NCBI RefSeq assembly: GCF_016680995.1
Contig: NZ_JAEQMG010000145.1
Span: 1-64,000, forward strand
Direction: 5' to 3'
Length of the DNA: 64,000 nucleotides
Source of the DNA: Ruminococcus difficilis
Lineage (GTDB): Bacteria; Bacillota_A; Clostridia; Oscillospirales; Acutalibacteraceae
Below, one piece after another: positions 43,441-52,382 of the stretch. The position numbers and the translations under genes are program-made. The notes beneath the pieces are model-generated. The model was not told the DNA's origin. It did no database searches and was given only the letters and a program-made list of their open reading frames with translations. Numbering within the stretch: the first letter of the stretch is position 1; the number at the start of each line of letters is the position of its first letter.

Positions 43441-44803
43441 TCTTCTCACTTCCGATTTTGTTAACATATGGGATCCACGCGTATTGTGACGAGTTGATAA
43501 AATGATCGTTTCTGTCCTCGGGTTCGTTATCCTTGTCCTCTTTCCATGAGTAACGATTCAGCTCTCCGATCGTTTCGGTGCAGTGATCGAGGATAAAATA
43601 GCACTGTCTCTTGAACCATCCGCTCTGCAGCTTGATGCGGTCGACGATCTTCAATTGCTTCCATGCCGGATTAAACAGATAGATACTGCCGTGATTGCGC
43701 ACATATTTGGAGAACTCCTTCAATGTTGCCTGATCGGCATTATCAATGAAGGTGTTACGGGCAAAGCCCCACTCTTCTCGATTGCGCTCCAAAAAGTCGA
43801 TGAAGTTCACGACGGTATCGGACGGTGCGATCGTCAAGTGTAATTCCGCGTTATCGTATACCTTTTCATCGAGCTGGATCCACTTGCCGCGATTGGTGCA
43901 GCCGTGGAACGTCATCGCGATCGTGTCCTTGGTCTTGTCGCTGTACGCGGTATCCAGACCGGCAGAAAACAGAATAAACTGTTCCTCGCCTTTCTTGGCT
44001 GTCAGGAACTGCCGCGCCCATTCCGCTGATCTGACGTGCAGCTTGTAATCAAAGTTGTTGAACACGAGTCCGGTCGCCCTGCCGCGCAGACCCTGCACCT
44101 TATTCTTATAGATCTTCGTGCCCTTTGGCGTGTTGCTCAAAACGCGGTCGAGCTCGGACTTTTTCAGACCGAGATTGTCCTTGAAGGTAAAGAACCAATG
44201 CACCCAACCGTCCTTCAGCTCCTCGGTCAGATCGTCGAGAATCTCCGTCGGCGTATCATCAGACCAACGGTAAAGCGGTCGGGCATGGTTGATATATTCG
44301 TGATACACCGGCAAATTCGGATCGTCCGGGTTGAGCGTTGCCATCATATAGTCGGCGCGCATGCTCGCCTCACGGATAAACTCAATATTTGCAGTGTTGA
44401 TCTCGTCGATATACAGACAGCCGTACTGTCCTCCCAGTGCCTTCTTCCACTTCGTCTTGTCGCCGTAGCCCATAACGTATACGGTCTTGGTAACACCTGG
44501 AGCGGGTGTGAAGACGATATGCGGGATCTTATCGGCGCTGGTACCGTTGCCGTTGTACCTGACCAGAGATCCGAAATCATCAAGGATCCCGAGATCCTTC
44601 TGAATGATATTCTTCTCAGCAGTACCGGTGTCATTGGCGGCGATGATATGCAGCTTCTTCGGCGACTGCGCGACCTTCAACATAAACTTGAAGATGCCGA
44701 CGGTCGTCTTGCCTGCCATCGTCGTGCCCTCAAGAAATTCGACAGGCGCCTGACAACGGAGAAAGTCTTTGTATTTCTTAGATAGGATCAGCTTATTCGG
44801 CAC
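43427..44803 (-). CDS. terL: Terminase large subunit
   Basis: 458 residues. ATPase part: Walker A-like EGTTMAGKTTVGIF, Walker B GCLYIDEINTA, coupling region YMMATLNPDDP. Nuclease part: FSAGLDTAYSDKTKDTIAMT and DNADQATLKEF with conserved acidic residues. It cuts concatemeric DNA and pumps it into the procapsid. It overlaps the small subunit by 11 bp. Confidence 0.95.
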   Translation of the reverse strand: MPNKLILSKKYKDFLRCQAPVEFLEGTTMAGKTTVGIFKFMLKVAQSPKKLHIIAANDTGTAEKNIIQKDLGILDDFGSLVRYNGNGTSADKIPHIVFTPAPGVTKTVYVMGYGDKTKWKKALGGQYGCLYIDEINTANIEFIREASMRADYMMATLNPDDPNLPVYHEYINHARPLYRWSDDTPTEILDDLTEELKDGWVHWFFTFKDNLGLKKSELDRVLSNTPKGTKIYKNKVQGLRGRATGLVFNNFDYKLHVRSAEWARQFLTAKKGEEQFILFSAGLDTAYSDKTKDTIAMTFHGCTNRGKWIQLDEKVYDNAELHLTIAPSDTVVNFIDFLERNREEWGFARNTFIDNADQATLKEFSKYVRNHGSIYLFNPAWKQLKIVDRIKLQSGWFKRQCYFILDHCTETIGELNRYSWKEDKDNEPEDRNDHFINSSQYAWIPYVNKIGSEKNETG

Positions 44804-45254
44804 TGTCCTCGCCCTTCAACTGATCTAATACGCCGGCGAGAGTTGCCATATCGGTTTTGACGCTGCCATCCAGCTCGACCTTGTCTTTGAATAGACCGAA
44901 CCGTTTTCCGAGAAGCTCAGCAGCCTTGATTCTATCCTTTTCCGACGGCGCCTTTTTCACGCGTGTCGGCCTCGAACATCCATCACCGATGAATTCGTTG
45001 ACCAGCTCCTCGCTCTCGCTCTCACCGCGCATGACAGAGGTCAGATATTCGATGATCTCCTGCGCGTCGGCACTGCGCTCATTATGGAGCTGCTCGATGC
45101 GCTCCTTGATTGCCTGCTGAATGTAAGGTTTTGTCAAGTTTTCCGCACCGATAGCTCGGGCGGTATCCTTAGAATATCCGGCTCTGATCGCCGCCTGAGT
45201 GGCGTTCAGATCGATCAGGTATTCATCCACAAATCTCTTTTGTTTTTCTGTCAC
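44793..45254 (-). CDS. terS: Terminase small subunit
   Basis: 153 residues. The N-terminal HTH is the terminase_2 signature: TEKQKRFVDEYLIDLNATQA, AAIRAGYSKDTARAIGAENL, TKPYIQQAIKERI. The rest is a helical oligomerisation region. It recognises the pac/cos site for the large subunit and is the first gene of the head operon. Confidence 0.95.
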   Translation of the reverse strand: MTEKQKRFVDEYLIDLNATQAAIRAGYSKDTARAIGAENLTKPYIQQAIKERIEQLHNERSADAQEIIEYLTSVMRGESESEELVNEFIGDGCSRPTRVKKAPSEKDRIKAAELLGKRFGLFKDKVELDGSVKTDMATLAGVLDQLKGEDSAE

Positions 45255-45280
45255 TCAGGATCACCTCTTTATACAAAAGC

Positions 45281-45310
45281 AAAACAGCCGCCTTGCAGAG
45301 CGACTGTTTT
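45281..45310 (-). terminator. Terminator between early/middle and late genes
   Basis: On the minus strand AAAACAGTCGC pairs with GCGGCTGTTTT (one wobble, 8-nt loop), then GCTTTTG. A possible promoter for the late genes lies just upstream (TTACTT-16-TATACT near 45355-45385). Confidence 0.75.
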
Positions 45311-45393
45311 GTGAAAGGAAATCAAATCAACACGTTATACACACGTTTTGTAAGTATAATGATATCATACGGAAAAGTAACTTTGTAACCAAT

Positions 45394-45759
45394 TTACCAT
45401 TCGTATTTATAGCAGCGCTTCTTGATGCTCGCAACGGTGTCAAGTCTGCCGTCGGTGATCTGTGCGATTCTTCGCCAGGAATAGCGCCGCACGAGAAAGA
45501 GATAGATACAATTCTCTTCGTCGATATCCTTTGACAACCGCCTCAGGCTCTCATCACGTAAAGCGATCAGGCGCTTCAATTCCTGCTCGGTCTCATCGAT
45601 CTCGGCGATACAGCTGCCGATCTTATCGGACATCTGACCGCTGCCGGGCATTCCCGTCAATGCAGGTGTCACATTAAGAGCGTCGGCTTTCAAGCGTTCC
45701 AGCTTGCGGCTAAGTGCCGCGATCTTTCTGTCATTCTCTTTGATCTCGCGGATGTTCAA
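45394..45759 (-). CDS. Phage late-gene regulator, ArpU/DUF1492-like
   Basis: 121 residues: an N-terminal coiled coil (IREIKENDRKIAALSRKLER) and a sigma-like C-terminal helix-turn-helix (LFLVRRYSWRRIAQITDGRLDTV, then KKRCYKYEW). Proteins of this type sit just before terS in Firmicutes phages and turn on late transcription. Here too it lies directly before the terminator and terS. Confidence 0.82.
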   Translation of the reverse strand: MNIREIKENDRKIAALSRKLERLKADALNVTPALTGMPGSGQMSDKIGSCIAEIDETEQELKRLIALRDESLRRLSKDIDEENCIYLFLVRRYSWRRIAQITDGRLDTVASIKKRCYKYEW

Positions 45760-46085
45760 CGGCGCTTCACTTCCTTGATGATCTCCGGGTTATCCGTGAT
45801 GACCTGGAACAATCCTTTTGAGATCTGCTCCACCAGCTTTTCTTCGTCGGCCGCGCTGACGATGTTCGGGCAATAGTTTTCGAAGATACCGTGCATCAGC
45901 TCGTGTAAGAATACAACGGATTGATAGTCTTCGGTGCCTTCACGCACGACTTTGATCTTCTGTTCAAAGAAACTGTGTGTCCCGTCGACAACACTGCCAC
46001 CATTGACAAATGATCTCTCCTCACGCTCGACCGTATAAACACAGCCGGCAATTTTAACGGTATCGGGAATATGTATCTGTATCAA
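45756..46085 (-). CDS. Putative zinc metallopeptidase-like phage protein
   Basis: About 110 residues from TTG 46085 with GAGGAAA before it; the longer ATG frame to 46160 overlaps the next small gene. It contains VFLHELMHGIFENY, an HExxH-type zinc motif (H-E-L-M-H). Beta strands with IHIPDTVKIAGCVYTVERE precede it. It resembles short SprT/ImmA-like minimal metallopeptidase folds in phages. Role unknown. It overlaps the late regulator by 4 bp. Confidence 0.7.
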   Translation of the reverse strand: MIQIHIPDTVKIAGCVYTVEREERSFVNGGSVVDGTHSFFEQKIKVVREGTEDYQSVVFLHELMHGIFENYCPNIVSAADEEKLVEQISKGLFQVITDNPEIIKEVKRR

Positions 46086-46095
46086 TGCTTTTTCC

Positions 46096-46227
46096 TCACT
46101 TTCTGCGAAAGGTTGTATTCCGCTTTTCTTTGACGATTTTGACGACGGCGTAAACGACAAGAGCGATAAACTCGCCCAGCACCGTCGCGATCACGCCGAG
46201 CCAAAACGGCGGTATAGTAAAGGTCAT
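46096..46227 (-). CDS. Small phage membrane protein
   Basis: 43 residues from ATG 46227 (GGTGATCGA upstream): MTFTIPPFWLGVIATVLGEF and a basic tail KIVKEKRNTTFRRK. One membrane helix, N-out by charge. The reading frame is supported by its fit between two genes. No known family. Confidence 0.65.
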   Translation of the reverse strand: MTFTIPPFWLGVIATVLGEFIALVVYAVVKIVKEKRNTTFRRK

Positions 46228-46231
46228 TCGA

Positions 46232-46564
46232 TCACCTCCCTGTAAATCTGCCAAAGGCTCTCTTTTTGTTCTTTTTCTTTATCCTGCGATTCTTACCGAA
46301 CTGTGCTAAATGAGCAACCCGACGAGAAAACCGCTTATTGAAGTATTTGTACTCCACACCGTAAATCTTCTTGTGTTCGGATTTCGGCAGAACAATCGAA
46401 GGGATCGTGATAGATTGACTCGCATGCAGGCGATCGATGAATCCGTCAAAATCTTCGTCGTCCTCAAAAAAGAACTCAATAGTAGGAATTCCGTCGACAA
46501 GTTCAATCGGCTGATCAATACTGCCAATGAAAAGTTTAGATAACAGATTATTCTCAACCGGCAT
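46232..46564 (-). CDS. Hypothetical phage protein
   Basis: 110 residues with an acidic middle (FFFEDDEDFDGFIDRL) and a strongly basic end (KNRRIKKKNKKRAFGRFTGR), suggesting nucleic-acid contact. Not recognised. Overlaps the previous gene by 11 bp. Confidence 0.6.
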   Translation of the reverse strand: MPVENNLLSKLFIGSIDQPIELVDGIPTIEFFFEDDEDFDGFIDRLHASQSITIPSIVLPKSEHKKIYGVEYKYFNKRFSRRVAHLAQFGKNRRIKKKNKKRAFGRFTGR

Positions 46565-46739
46565 TATCTTCCTCTTTCTGCTTGTATTTATTCAGCCATT
46601 GAGTGAATGAGCTATAACATTTCGGGCATAAATCATAAAAATAATTAATCAGGTTTTTATGCTCGACGATATAACTCGGTACCAAAGATTTCTCCTTATA
46701 CAGCTCGCCGCAGCGGTCACATTCTTTTGCGTTTGCCAT
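46554..46739 (-). CDS. Small zinc-ribbon phage protein
   Basis: About 61 residues: MANAKECDRCGELYKEK, then DLCPKCYSSFTQWLNKY. Two CxxC pairs suggest one bound zinc. Possibly a small regulator. Function unknown. Confidence 0.68.
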   Translation of the reverse strand: MANAKECDRCGELYKEKSLVPSYIVEHKNLINYFYDLCPKCYSSFTQWLNKYKQKEEDNAG

Positions 46740-46938
46740 TGTTATCACTCCAATACTTTAGATTTTCCACAGTTCTGTTTATACACGGCTCAACGCATTT
46801 CAAAATCCCTGTAACCAGATTCTCAATACTTTCAGGCGTGACGCCATATTGAGCGCAGTTCATTGCAAGCGTTTGTTTCTGCTCGTCAGGCAAATTACAA
46901 ATTGCTTCGTGAACAGACTCTTTTGTGATGTTTATCAT
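46717..46938 (-). CDS. Hypothetical phage protein
   Basis: About 73 residues from ATG 46938, with GGAGGAGTGAAT before it: INITKESVHEAICNLPDEQKQ, probably helical. It overlaps the zinc-ribbon gene by about 23 bp. Not recognised. Confidence 0.6.
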   Translation of the reverse strand: MINITKESVHEAICNLPDEQKQTLAMNCAQYGVTPESIENLVTGILKCVEPCINRTVENLKYWSDNNGKRKRM

Positions 46939-46940
46939 AT

Positions 46941-47246
46941 TCACTCCTCCGCTTCTATAACAGTCGGTCTTGATTTGACAATTCTTCTGAACATTCTTTG
47001 TATGTATTCGTCTCCTTTGAGTTCTTTGTTGATGTATTCAATCAAACTGTCGGCGTCTATTAATCTGCCGTGAGGTGTGGGAATTTCGGATGCACGATAT
47101 ACACAGCAAGAATATTTCCATGCTTCGCTATCAAAAGTAAGAAAAGACATCCTGAGAATTCCGTCGTCTGTTGATCTATCGAGTGTAAGATGTCGGTGCT
47201 TATAATCGTCGTTCGGTATGCTCATACCGTTAATCAGTAGGCTCAT
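46941..47246 (-). CDS. Conserved phage accessory protein
   Basis: 101 residues. The segment PTPHGRLIDADSLIEYINKEL is very common in small Clostridia phage proteins of unknown role. The N-terminal half is a beta-rich region (MSLLINGMSIPNDDYKHRHL). It overlaps the Lar-like gene by 17 bp. Confidence 0.7.
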   Translation of the reverse strand: MSLLINGMSIPNDDYKHRHLTLDRSTDDGILRMSFLTFDSEAWKYSCCVYRASEIPTPHGRLIDADSLIEYINKELKGDEYIQRMFRRIVKSRPTVIEAEE

Positions 47247-47427
47247 TGTTTGTTCTCCTGTTCCAGTTTTTTATAGTGTATTTATCGCCAAGATCTATAA
47301 CATATCTTGTTCTTACTCCGCAATTAATGCACTGCACAAATGTTCCGATTGTTATTGTGTTTGGAACGGTAGTTTTGCAAAACTCAGCTTTGCCACCACA
47401 AAACGGACACGGTTTAAGTTTTGTCAT
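47230..47427 (-). CDS. Lar-like restriction-alleviation / zinc-ribbon protein
   Basis: 65 residues: KLKPCPFCGGKAEF, then VQCINCGVRTRY and a Trp-Asn-Arg-Arg end (KNWNRRT). This is the Lar-family pattern, four cysteines binding zinc. In Rac prophage Lar eases type I restriction; here the role is by similarity only. Confidence 0.85.
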   Translation of the reverse strand: MTKLKPCPFCGGKAEFCKTTVPNTITIGTFVQCINCGVRTRYVIDLGDKYTIKNWNRRTNNEPTD

Positions 47428-47512
47428 TACTCAGCCTCCTGTTCTCAGTTGTAAAATATCATTTGACAACTGATGCTTACTCACTTAATGCATTTTTTGC
47501 AACAACTGATTA

Positions 47513-47758
47513 TTAAATCTCAACACTCTCAAAATCTGCGCCAAAATTAATTAATCTATTTGTAGCCGCAACAGCAGTTCCGCAGAACTGTTGTTTGCCA
47601 TCGCATGAATGTATTTCAATAAAAACCTCACCACATCGACAATCTACAAAAGCGACTCCCTTTTTCGTTTTGATAGTAAAACTGTGCAAGTCTGGTTTTC
47701 CTTCGTTTTTTAAACATTTAATTATTAATCTGAAAATTTTATCGTTGTTTTCTGTCAT
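47513..47758 (-). CDS. Hypothetical phage protein
   Basis: 81 residues with three cysteines (VDCRCGEVFIEIHSC) in a beta-rich centre. AT-rich. Overlaps the next gene upstream by 4 bp. Not recognised. The gap 47428-47512 shows nothing. Confidence 0.58.
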   Translation of the reverse strand: MTENNDKIFRLIIKCLKNEGKPDLHSFTIKTKKGVAFVDCRCGEVFIEIHSCDGKQQFCGTAVAATNRLINFGADFESVEI

Positions 47759-47940
47759 TCTTCCACCTCCTGATTGTAATACTCAATCCAACAATCATGG
47801 CAAAAGTCTGTGTTCGGATTTTTTGGTTTCCAAAGGCATTTGTTTCCACCAATCGTGCGTCCATCAGGACACATTCTTAGTCTGTGTTTGACAAACTCCT
47901 CAACCGTCATGTTTTTGATTTTCTCGTAATTTGTCATCAT
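47755..47940 (-). CDS. Hypothetical phage protein with cysteine pairs
   Basis: 61 residues: KIKNMTVEEFVKHRLRMCPDG, then CLWKPKNPNTDFCHDCWIEYY. This layout (EEFA/V..L, C, C, CxxC) is common in short Clostridia phage proteins; it may bind zinc. Function unknown. Confidence 0.65.
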   Translation of the reverse strand: MMTNYEKIKNMTVEEFVKHRLRMCPDGRTIGGNKCLWKPKNPNTDFCHDCWIEYYNQEVEE

Positions 47941-48140
47941 TCTCCCTCCCTCGTATACCGATCAACCGTCATCCCGTTCGACAAATGCTCTCGATAATGC
48001 ACCTCGTCGCCGTCCCGACCGACTTCTTCAACTACTGACCAGCTGATTGGTTCGGTCGGTTCGGGAGTGTGATTGGAAGCGCAGGCGGATAGCGAGATCA
48101 TGACGATCAGAGCGAGGAGCAAGCAAATCAGGCGTTTCAT
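47937..48140 (-). CDS. Small phage lipoprotein
   Basis: 67 residues. A lipoprotein signal (RLICLLLALIVMISLSAC) with a good lipobox LSAC is followed by a 48-residue acidic domain. Phage-borne lipoproteins sometimes block superinfection at the cell surface; that is a suggestion only. Confidence 0.75.
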   Translation of the reverse strand: MKRLICLLLALIVMISLSACASNHTPEPTEPISWSVVEEVGRDGDEVHYREHLSNGMTVDRYTREGE

Positions 48141-48592
48141 GGCTTATCCTCCAACAGTTCGGGGTTATCGTGGATGTTGCCGATGATCTCTAAACATTTT
48201 TCGGACGTTTTGCAAAGAAGCCATTTATCAAAATAGAATGCTCCGTGATAATAAAATACTTCGCCAACACGGAATCGCCTCCAAATTCGTTTCTCTCCAT
48301 CTCTGTCAGGGTATAAACCAGTAACCTTTACAATATCCCCCTCAAAGATTTTCTTGCCGTTAGCGGTCAAGCCTGTGTACTGTCCGATGGTGGATGGGTC
48401 AACTTCATAATCGGAATAATTATCAAATCCGCTATCTTCGGTTCTGATTACAACAACATCTTTGTTCTTATAGTAACGACGATGGATAATATCTCCATAT
48501 GCCCACTCTCTGGCACCTTTTTCTGCATAGTCAATGCTTTTATCGTTAACATAATCGTCAATCCGCTTTCCGCGGAAAAGTATTTCTCTCAT
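48137..48592 (-). CDS. YopX-family phage protein
   Basis: 151 residues. It opens MREILFRGKRID and continues WAYGDIIHRR, DPSTIGQYTGLTANGKKIFEGDIVK and ends IGNIHDNPELLE, the YopX signature. The family is widespread in Firmicutes phages; the role is unknown. Confidence 0.92.
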   Translation of the reverse strand: MREILFRGKRIDDYVNDKSIDYAEKGAREWAYGDIIHRRYYKNKDVVVIRTEDSGFDNYSDYEVDPSTIGQYTGLTANGKKIFEGDIVKVTGLYPDRDGEKRIWRRFRVGEVFYYHGAFYFDKWLLCKTSEKCLEIIGNIHDNPELLEDKP

Positions 48593-48595
48593 TTG

Positions 48596-48952
48596 TTATT
48601 CTCCTGCTCTATCTGAAACATCTTGTTTCGTGTCTATCTCATCGCGGGTCAAATACGGTGCGTTTGCTTTGACGTATTCTTCCATCTGACTTCTGGCGGT
48701 AAAGGAGTGCGGCAGCCGGCTGACATGCTCAAGGTCGCCTATTTTGTTCCGCTTATATACGTCGATGCCGTATCCTTTTACCTGTCGAACCAGAAACACA
48801 TCGCTTTCTCTCCATTCGACAAAACCGACCCAAACGCTCGGCAAAAGCTCAAAATCCCTGTCGCTTTCGCGCCCGATCTGCAGCAGTGCCATTACAACGA
48901 CGCCTACCAAACCGCCGAGCATAAATCCTGATAAAACCAATATAATCGTCAT
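48596..48952 (-). CDS. Phage membrane protein
   Basis: 118 residues: one N-terminal helix (IILVLSGFMLGGLVGVVVMALL), then a soluble part with FVEWRESDVFLVRQVKGYGI. Common type in Clostridia prophages (DUF3789-like N-terminus). Function unknown. Confidence 0.65.
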   Translation of the reverse strand: MTIILVLSGFMLGGLVGVVVMALLQIGRESDRDFELLPSVWVGFVEWRESDVFLVRQVKGYGIDVYKRNKIGDLEHVSRLPHSFTARSQMEEYVKANAPYLTRDEIDTKQDVSDRAGE

Positions 48953-48967
48953 GTTCCCATGTCCTTT

Positions 48968-49387
48968 CTACGCAAAGTGTACGTTTCTTTGTATTCGCCG
49001 ACTTAATCCGGGCTCATTGAGGAGCATCTCGAGCAGGTCAAGCGCGGTGATCAGAGCGGCGTCGGAAGTATCGGCAAGATTCAGCTGGCGGCTCAGCTCA
49101 GCGGAACGGAGCAAATCCGCCTGCAGCTTCTCCGCATACTCGACACGCTGATTGCGTTTCTTACACGCCTCCCGGTACTCCTCACGGTATTCTTCCTGTT
49201 TCATCTCACATAGCTCCTTTGACCAACCGTTGTGACGGTTCTTGTATCCGAGCTTAGAAAGCTTGGAAAAGTAGCGGTATTCCTCCGGCGGAAAATCGTC
49301 ATAATCAAGCTGCCCGTCGATCGCCTGCTCTTCCATTTGGAAAAACGCCGATCCATCGTTAAAAAGATATATTTGTTTTCGCTTCAT
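48968..49387 (-). CDS. Hypothetical phage protein with basic coiled coil
   Basis: About 139 residues from ATG 49387, well placed after AGGAGG; an upstream frame to 49423 has no site. N-terminal sheet (KRKQIYLFNDGSAFFQME), central coil EMKQEEYREEYREACKKRNQ, helical end. It follows the primase. Not recognised. The gap 49388-49509 has AT-rich sequence only. Confidence 0.6.
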   Translation of the reverse strand: MKRKQIYLFNDGSAFFQMEEQAIDGQLDYDDFPPEEYRYFSKLSKLGYKNRHNGWSKELCEMKQEEYREEYREACKKRNQRVEYAEKLQADLLRSAELSRQLNLADTSDAALITALDLLEMLLNEPGLSRRIQRNVHFA

Positions 49388-49509
49388 AATCCTCCTGATG
49401 ACGGGTCTGACGAGTTTGACCACTTTTTCAAATACCTTTCTATATATTTGTTTCTTTTTTTCTTATACGAAAGGTTAGAAAAACCCGTAAACCCGTCAAA
49501 CCTGTCATA

Positions 49510-51801
49510 TTAATATTGCGCTACCAATGACAGACCGGTGTAATGCCAGCCGCTCACGGTGTGTACTTTTGTGAATCTCTTTGATAGTTCAACGCCGAAC
49601 TTGGTGTTCGACATGTGATATTCATTATTGCTCTCTGCCCACTCTGAATAGGCGGCATAGAGCGTTTTTGCCGCTACGGAGCCGCTTTCGTTGCAGCAGT
49701 CATTGATAAACGCTGAGATCACGTCCATCTCGCGGCGGTACTCTCTCACACTCTCGAGTACGGCGCGTGGCATCTTCAAGCCCTCCTTCTGCCACAGCAT
49801 GCAGCCGTCGACGATCCACTTAAAGATAGCGGTCATCTCCGCTTTGAGCTTATACGGCAGGTTTTTATCGATCTTGTCATCGTCGACCGCTACCGTGAAG
49901 GGGATCATATGGATGCGGCGCCAGATGCCGGTATCGGTACCGCGGATGATCGGTTTGTGGTTAGTCGCCATCCACAGTTTGAACTCCGGCTTGAACTCAA
50001 ACTCCTCGCTATACAGCTTGCGTGCGGTGACGGTATCATCGCCGGTGAGCTGCTTGAGTAATCCTTCATTGATGCGGACGCCCTCATTCGGCTCCACACT
50101 GGTGACCAGACGCGCACCCTTGAGCCGGGCGATATCGCTGTTGATCGCCGAGCCTGCGTTATTGCGCACCATGATCGTCTCGGGCTGGATATTGGCGGCA
50201 TAATCACCGAAGACGTCGCGGACGACGTCAAGGAAAGTGCTCTTGCCGTTCTTACCGGTACCGTACAGAAAAAAGGCGCACTGCTCGGCGGTGGATCCCG
50301 TGAGGCTGTATCCGAGCGCCTTCTGAATGTAACGGATCAGATCTTTGTCTCCGTTGAAGGTTTCGTTGAGAAAATTGATCCAGCGCGGACAGTCGGCGGC
50401 GGAGCTGATATCCACCGAGGTGATCTTGGTAAAATATTTCTCCGGGTCATGCTCGCTGAGATCTCCCGTTCTCAGATCGATGATACCGCTGGGCGTATTC
50501 AGCGCCATGCGGTACTTGTCCATCTGCGCCGGCAGGATCGGAACATGATGCTGCACCTCGCTGAGCATTGCCTTCTTGCTCTTGTTTGATCGACTGGTTT
50601 TCATATGCTTTTGAAAATCCTTCTGCATGTCGGTGCCTTCATCGGCGTCCGTCTGGGCGTAGGCCTTCAACTCCGCCGCCATCGCTTCTACCGCGCGATC
50701 CGCCATGCGCTCGGCGGCGCCGATGATATCAACACACCACTTCTGCGTATTGTAGTAGTACCACTTCTTCTCCGTATAGCAGTAGCGGATCTCACCGCCG
50801 AACAGGTCGACAAAGCGCTCCGCATTGCCCATATCATCAAAGGAATAGAGCTTGATACGCGGATCCTCATCGGTTTGACCTCCGTCGCCGATCGTCAGAG
50901 AATAATCATCCTCCTTTGAGGAAGGCGAATAACATGTGCGCGTGTCGGCGATGGCGCGGGCGATGGTGATCGCGCCGTAGGTGGTGCCCTTCTGCTTACG
51001 ATCCCACTTCTCGCGCATCAGTCCCGACGATCGGAAGAGCGCGTCCATCTTCTCGGCGTCACAGCCGCACCAGAACGCGAGCATATTGCAGAACGCGAGA
51101 TCCGCTTCACTGTGCGAGCCGTATGCGGAGAGATCGCCCTCATACAACGCACGGAAGGCGCCGCCGTTCTTTGCGTTCATCGCTGCTGAAAGGATATCGT
51201 TGACGGTTGCGAGCGAATAGACAGGATGACGCACGGGCGCCGCGGATGGTTCTCGCCCCGCGCCGATATACTTGGCATGAAGAGGCTTTATGCTCTCGGT
51301 GCAGTCAGCGATATTCATGTACTCGGAGCAGTAATCGCCCGTCATGACGAAGAACCGTCCGGAGTCGTACATCTCAAAGCCGCCGAAGGAGTGTTTTTTC
51401 TTTCTGCCGCCCTTCGGCAGCTTGCCGCGACAGATGATATGGATACCGGTACCCGACTGAGAGTATTCGGTATAGCTCTGTAAGGTGTTAACAAATTCGG
51501 AGATGATACCGTTTTCTCCGTTTCGGTACCGCTCCAGCTCCTCGGGCATATCGTCGATATCCACACCGAAGCAACCCGAGCCGCTGAACATAAAGCCGAG
51601 ACCGGTATATTGCGATGAAGCCGCAAGCGCTGTATCAAAATCCGCCCATGTATCGGGGTTATTTGACATAGCAAAGCCGCCCGTTCGCGGATTGACGGGC
51701 TTTTTGCTGATACCGCTGTGGGAGCGCTCATCGGGCTCTGCGATCCAGCATACCCAGTTGGGGAGCTTCTTCAGCTCCCCGGGAATAGCGTTATAATTCA
51801 T
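49510..51801 (-). CDS. Phage/plasmid primase-helicase (P4/D5 type with PrimPol-like N-terminus)
   Basis: About 763 residues. The N-terminal 180 residues resemble primase-polymerase domains (WVCWIAEPDER, GLGFMFSGSGCFGVDIDDM with its acidic pair, HIICRGKLP). The D5_N region lies at about 340-480. The SF3 helicase has Walker A FFLYGTGKNGKSTFLD, then LKGARLVTSVEPNEG (B motif), QLTGDDTVTARKLYSE and LWMATNHKPII (sensor). It starts and unwinds phage replication forks. The GTG 51810 start is possible; ATG 51801 follows GGGG better. Confidence 0.92.
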   Translation of the reverse strand: MNYNAIPGELKKLPNWVCWIAEPDERSHSGISKKPVNPRTGGFAMSNNPDTWADFDTALAASSQYTGLGFMFSGSGCFGVDIDDMPEELERYRNGENGIISEFVNTLQSYTEYSQSGTGIHIICRGKLPKGGRKKKHSFGGFEMYDSGRFFVMTGDYCSEYMNIADCTESIKPLHAKYIGAGREPSAAPVRHPVYSLATVNDILSAAMNAKNGGAFRALYEGDLSAYGSHSEADLAFCNMLAFWCGCDAEKMDALFRSSGLMREKWDRKQKGTTYGAITIARAIADTRTCYSPSSKEDDYSLTIGDGGQTDEDPRIKLYSFDDMGNAERFVDLFGGEIRYCYTEKKWYYYNTQKWCVDIIGAAERMADRAVEAMAAELKAYAQTDADEGTDMQKDFQKHMKTSRSNKSKKAMLSEVQHHVPILPAQMDKYRMALNTPSGIIDLRTGDLSEHDPEKYFTKITSVDISSAADCPRWINFLNETFNGDKDLIRYIQKALGYSLTGSTAEQCAFFLYGTGKNGKSTFLDVVRDVFGDYAANIQPETIMVRNNAGSAINSDIARLKGARLVTSVEPNEGVRINEGLLKQLTGDDTVTARKLYSEEFEFKPEFKLWMATNHKPIIRGTDTGIWRRIHMIPFTVAVDDDKIDKNLPYKLKAEMTAIFKWIVDGCMLWQKEGLKMPRAVLESVREYRREMDVISAFINDCCNESGSVAAKTLYAAYSEWAESNNEYHMSNTKFGVELSKRFTKVHTVSGWHYTGLSLVAQY

Positions 51802-51813
51802 GTACCCCACACC

Positions 51814-52380
51814 TTAGAACGGGAGATCGTCGTCGTCGCCCGCTGCTTGAGCTGCCGCCGCCTGTGTTGCCGGTGTATCGGCATAGGTCGTCTGCTGCGC
51901 CGCGGGAGCAAAGCCGTCGGGGTTGACGTCTGGCTTCTTCTTCATTACGTGCTTGACCTCAGGATAGTCGGTCGGATTGAACCAGGCGATCGCCTCACGT
52001 TTGTTGCCGTTGTACTCGTCATGTACAACGTGTGCGCGGACAGGCTTACCGATCAGCTCCTGCAGGAAGTCGGAAAGGCTCTCGTAATTTTTTCCGTTGG
52101 GTAGGCCTGCCGCCTTGCCAAGCGCCATAACCTGTCCGAAGCCGTAACCGTTGACCTGCAGATCGGCGGCAGTCGGCTCTTTGCGCTTCCAAAGTGTATG
52201 GAAAAGATATCCGTTCTGATATGACTGATCAACATCGTTTCGGATAACGAGATTCAGATTCAAATGGAGCTTGCCTCCTTTGCTCTGCTTTTCCTCTGCT
52301 TTGACGATCAGCACTTCGTAATCGCCCTCGGGCTTGAGACCGCCCTGTGATGCTTTTGAATAATCATTAGTAAATCCCAT
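51814..52380 (-). CDS. DUF669 phage protein with SSB-like C-terminal tip
   Basis: 188 residues. The DUF669 core: FTNDYSKASQGGLKPEGDYEVLI, YLFHTLWKRKEPT, GKPVRAHVVHDEYNGNKREA. A Pro/Ala-rich linker ends in DDDDLPF, much like the DDDIPF tip by which SSB recruits partners. It lies between primase and VRR-NUC genes. Probably a single-strand DNA-binding or annealing-helper protein. Confidence 0.88.
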   Translation of the reverse strand: MGFTNDYSKASQGGLKPEGDYEVLIVKAEEKQSKGGKLHLNLNLVIRNDVDQSYQNGYLFHTLWKRKEPTAADLQVNGYGFGQVMALGKAAGLPNGKNYESLSDFLQELIGKPVRAHVVHDEYNGNKREAIAWFNPTDYPEVKHVMKKKPDVNPDGFAPAAQQTTYADTPATQAAAAQAAGDDDDLPF

Positions 52381-52382
52381 AG

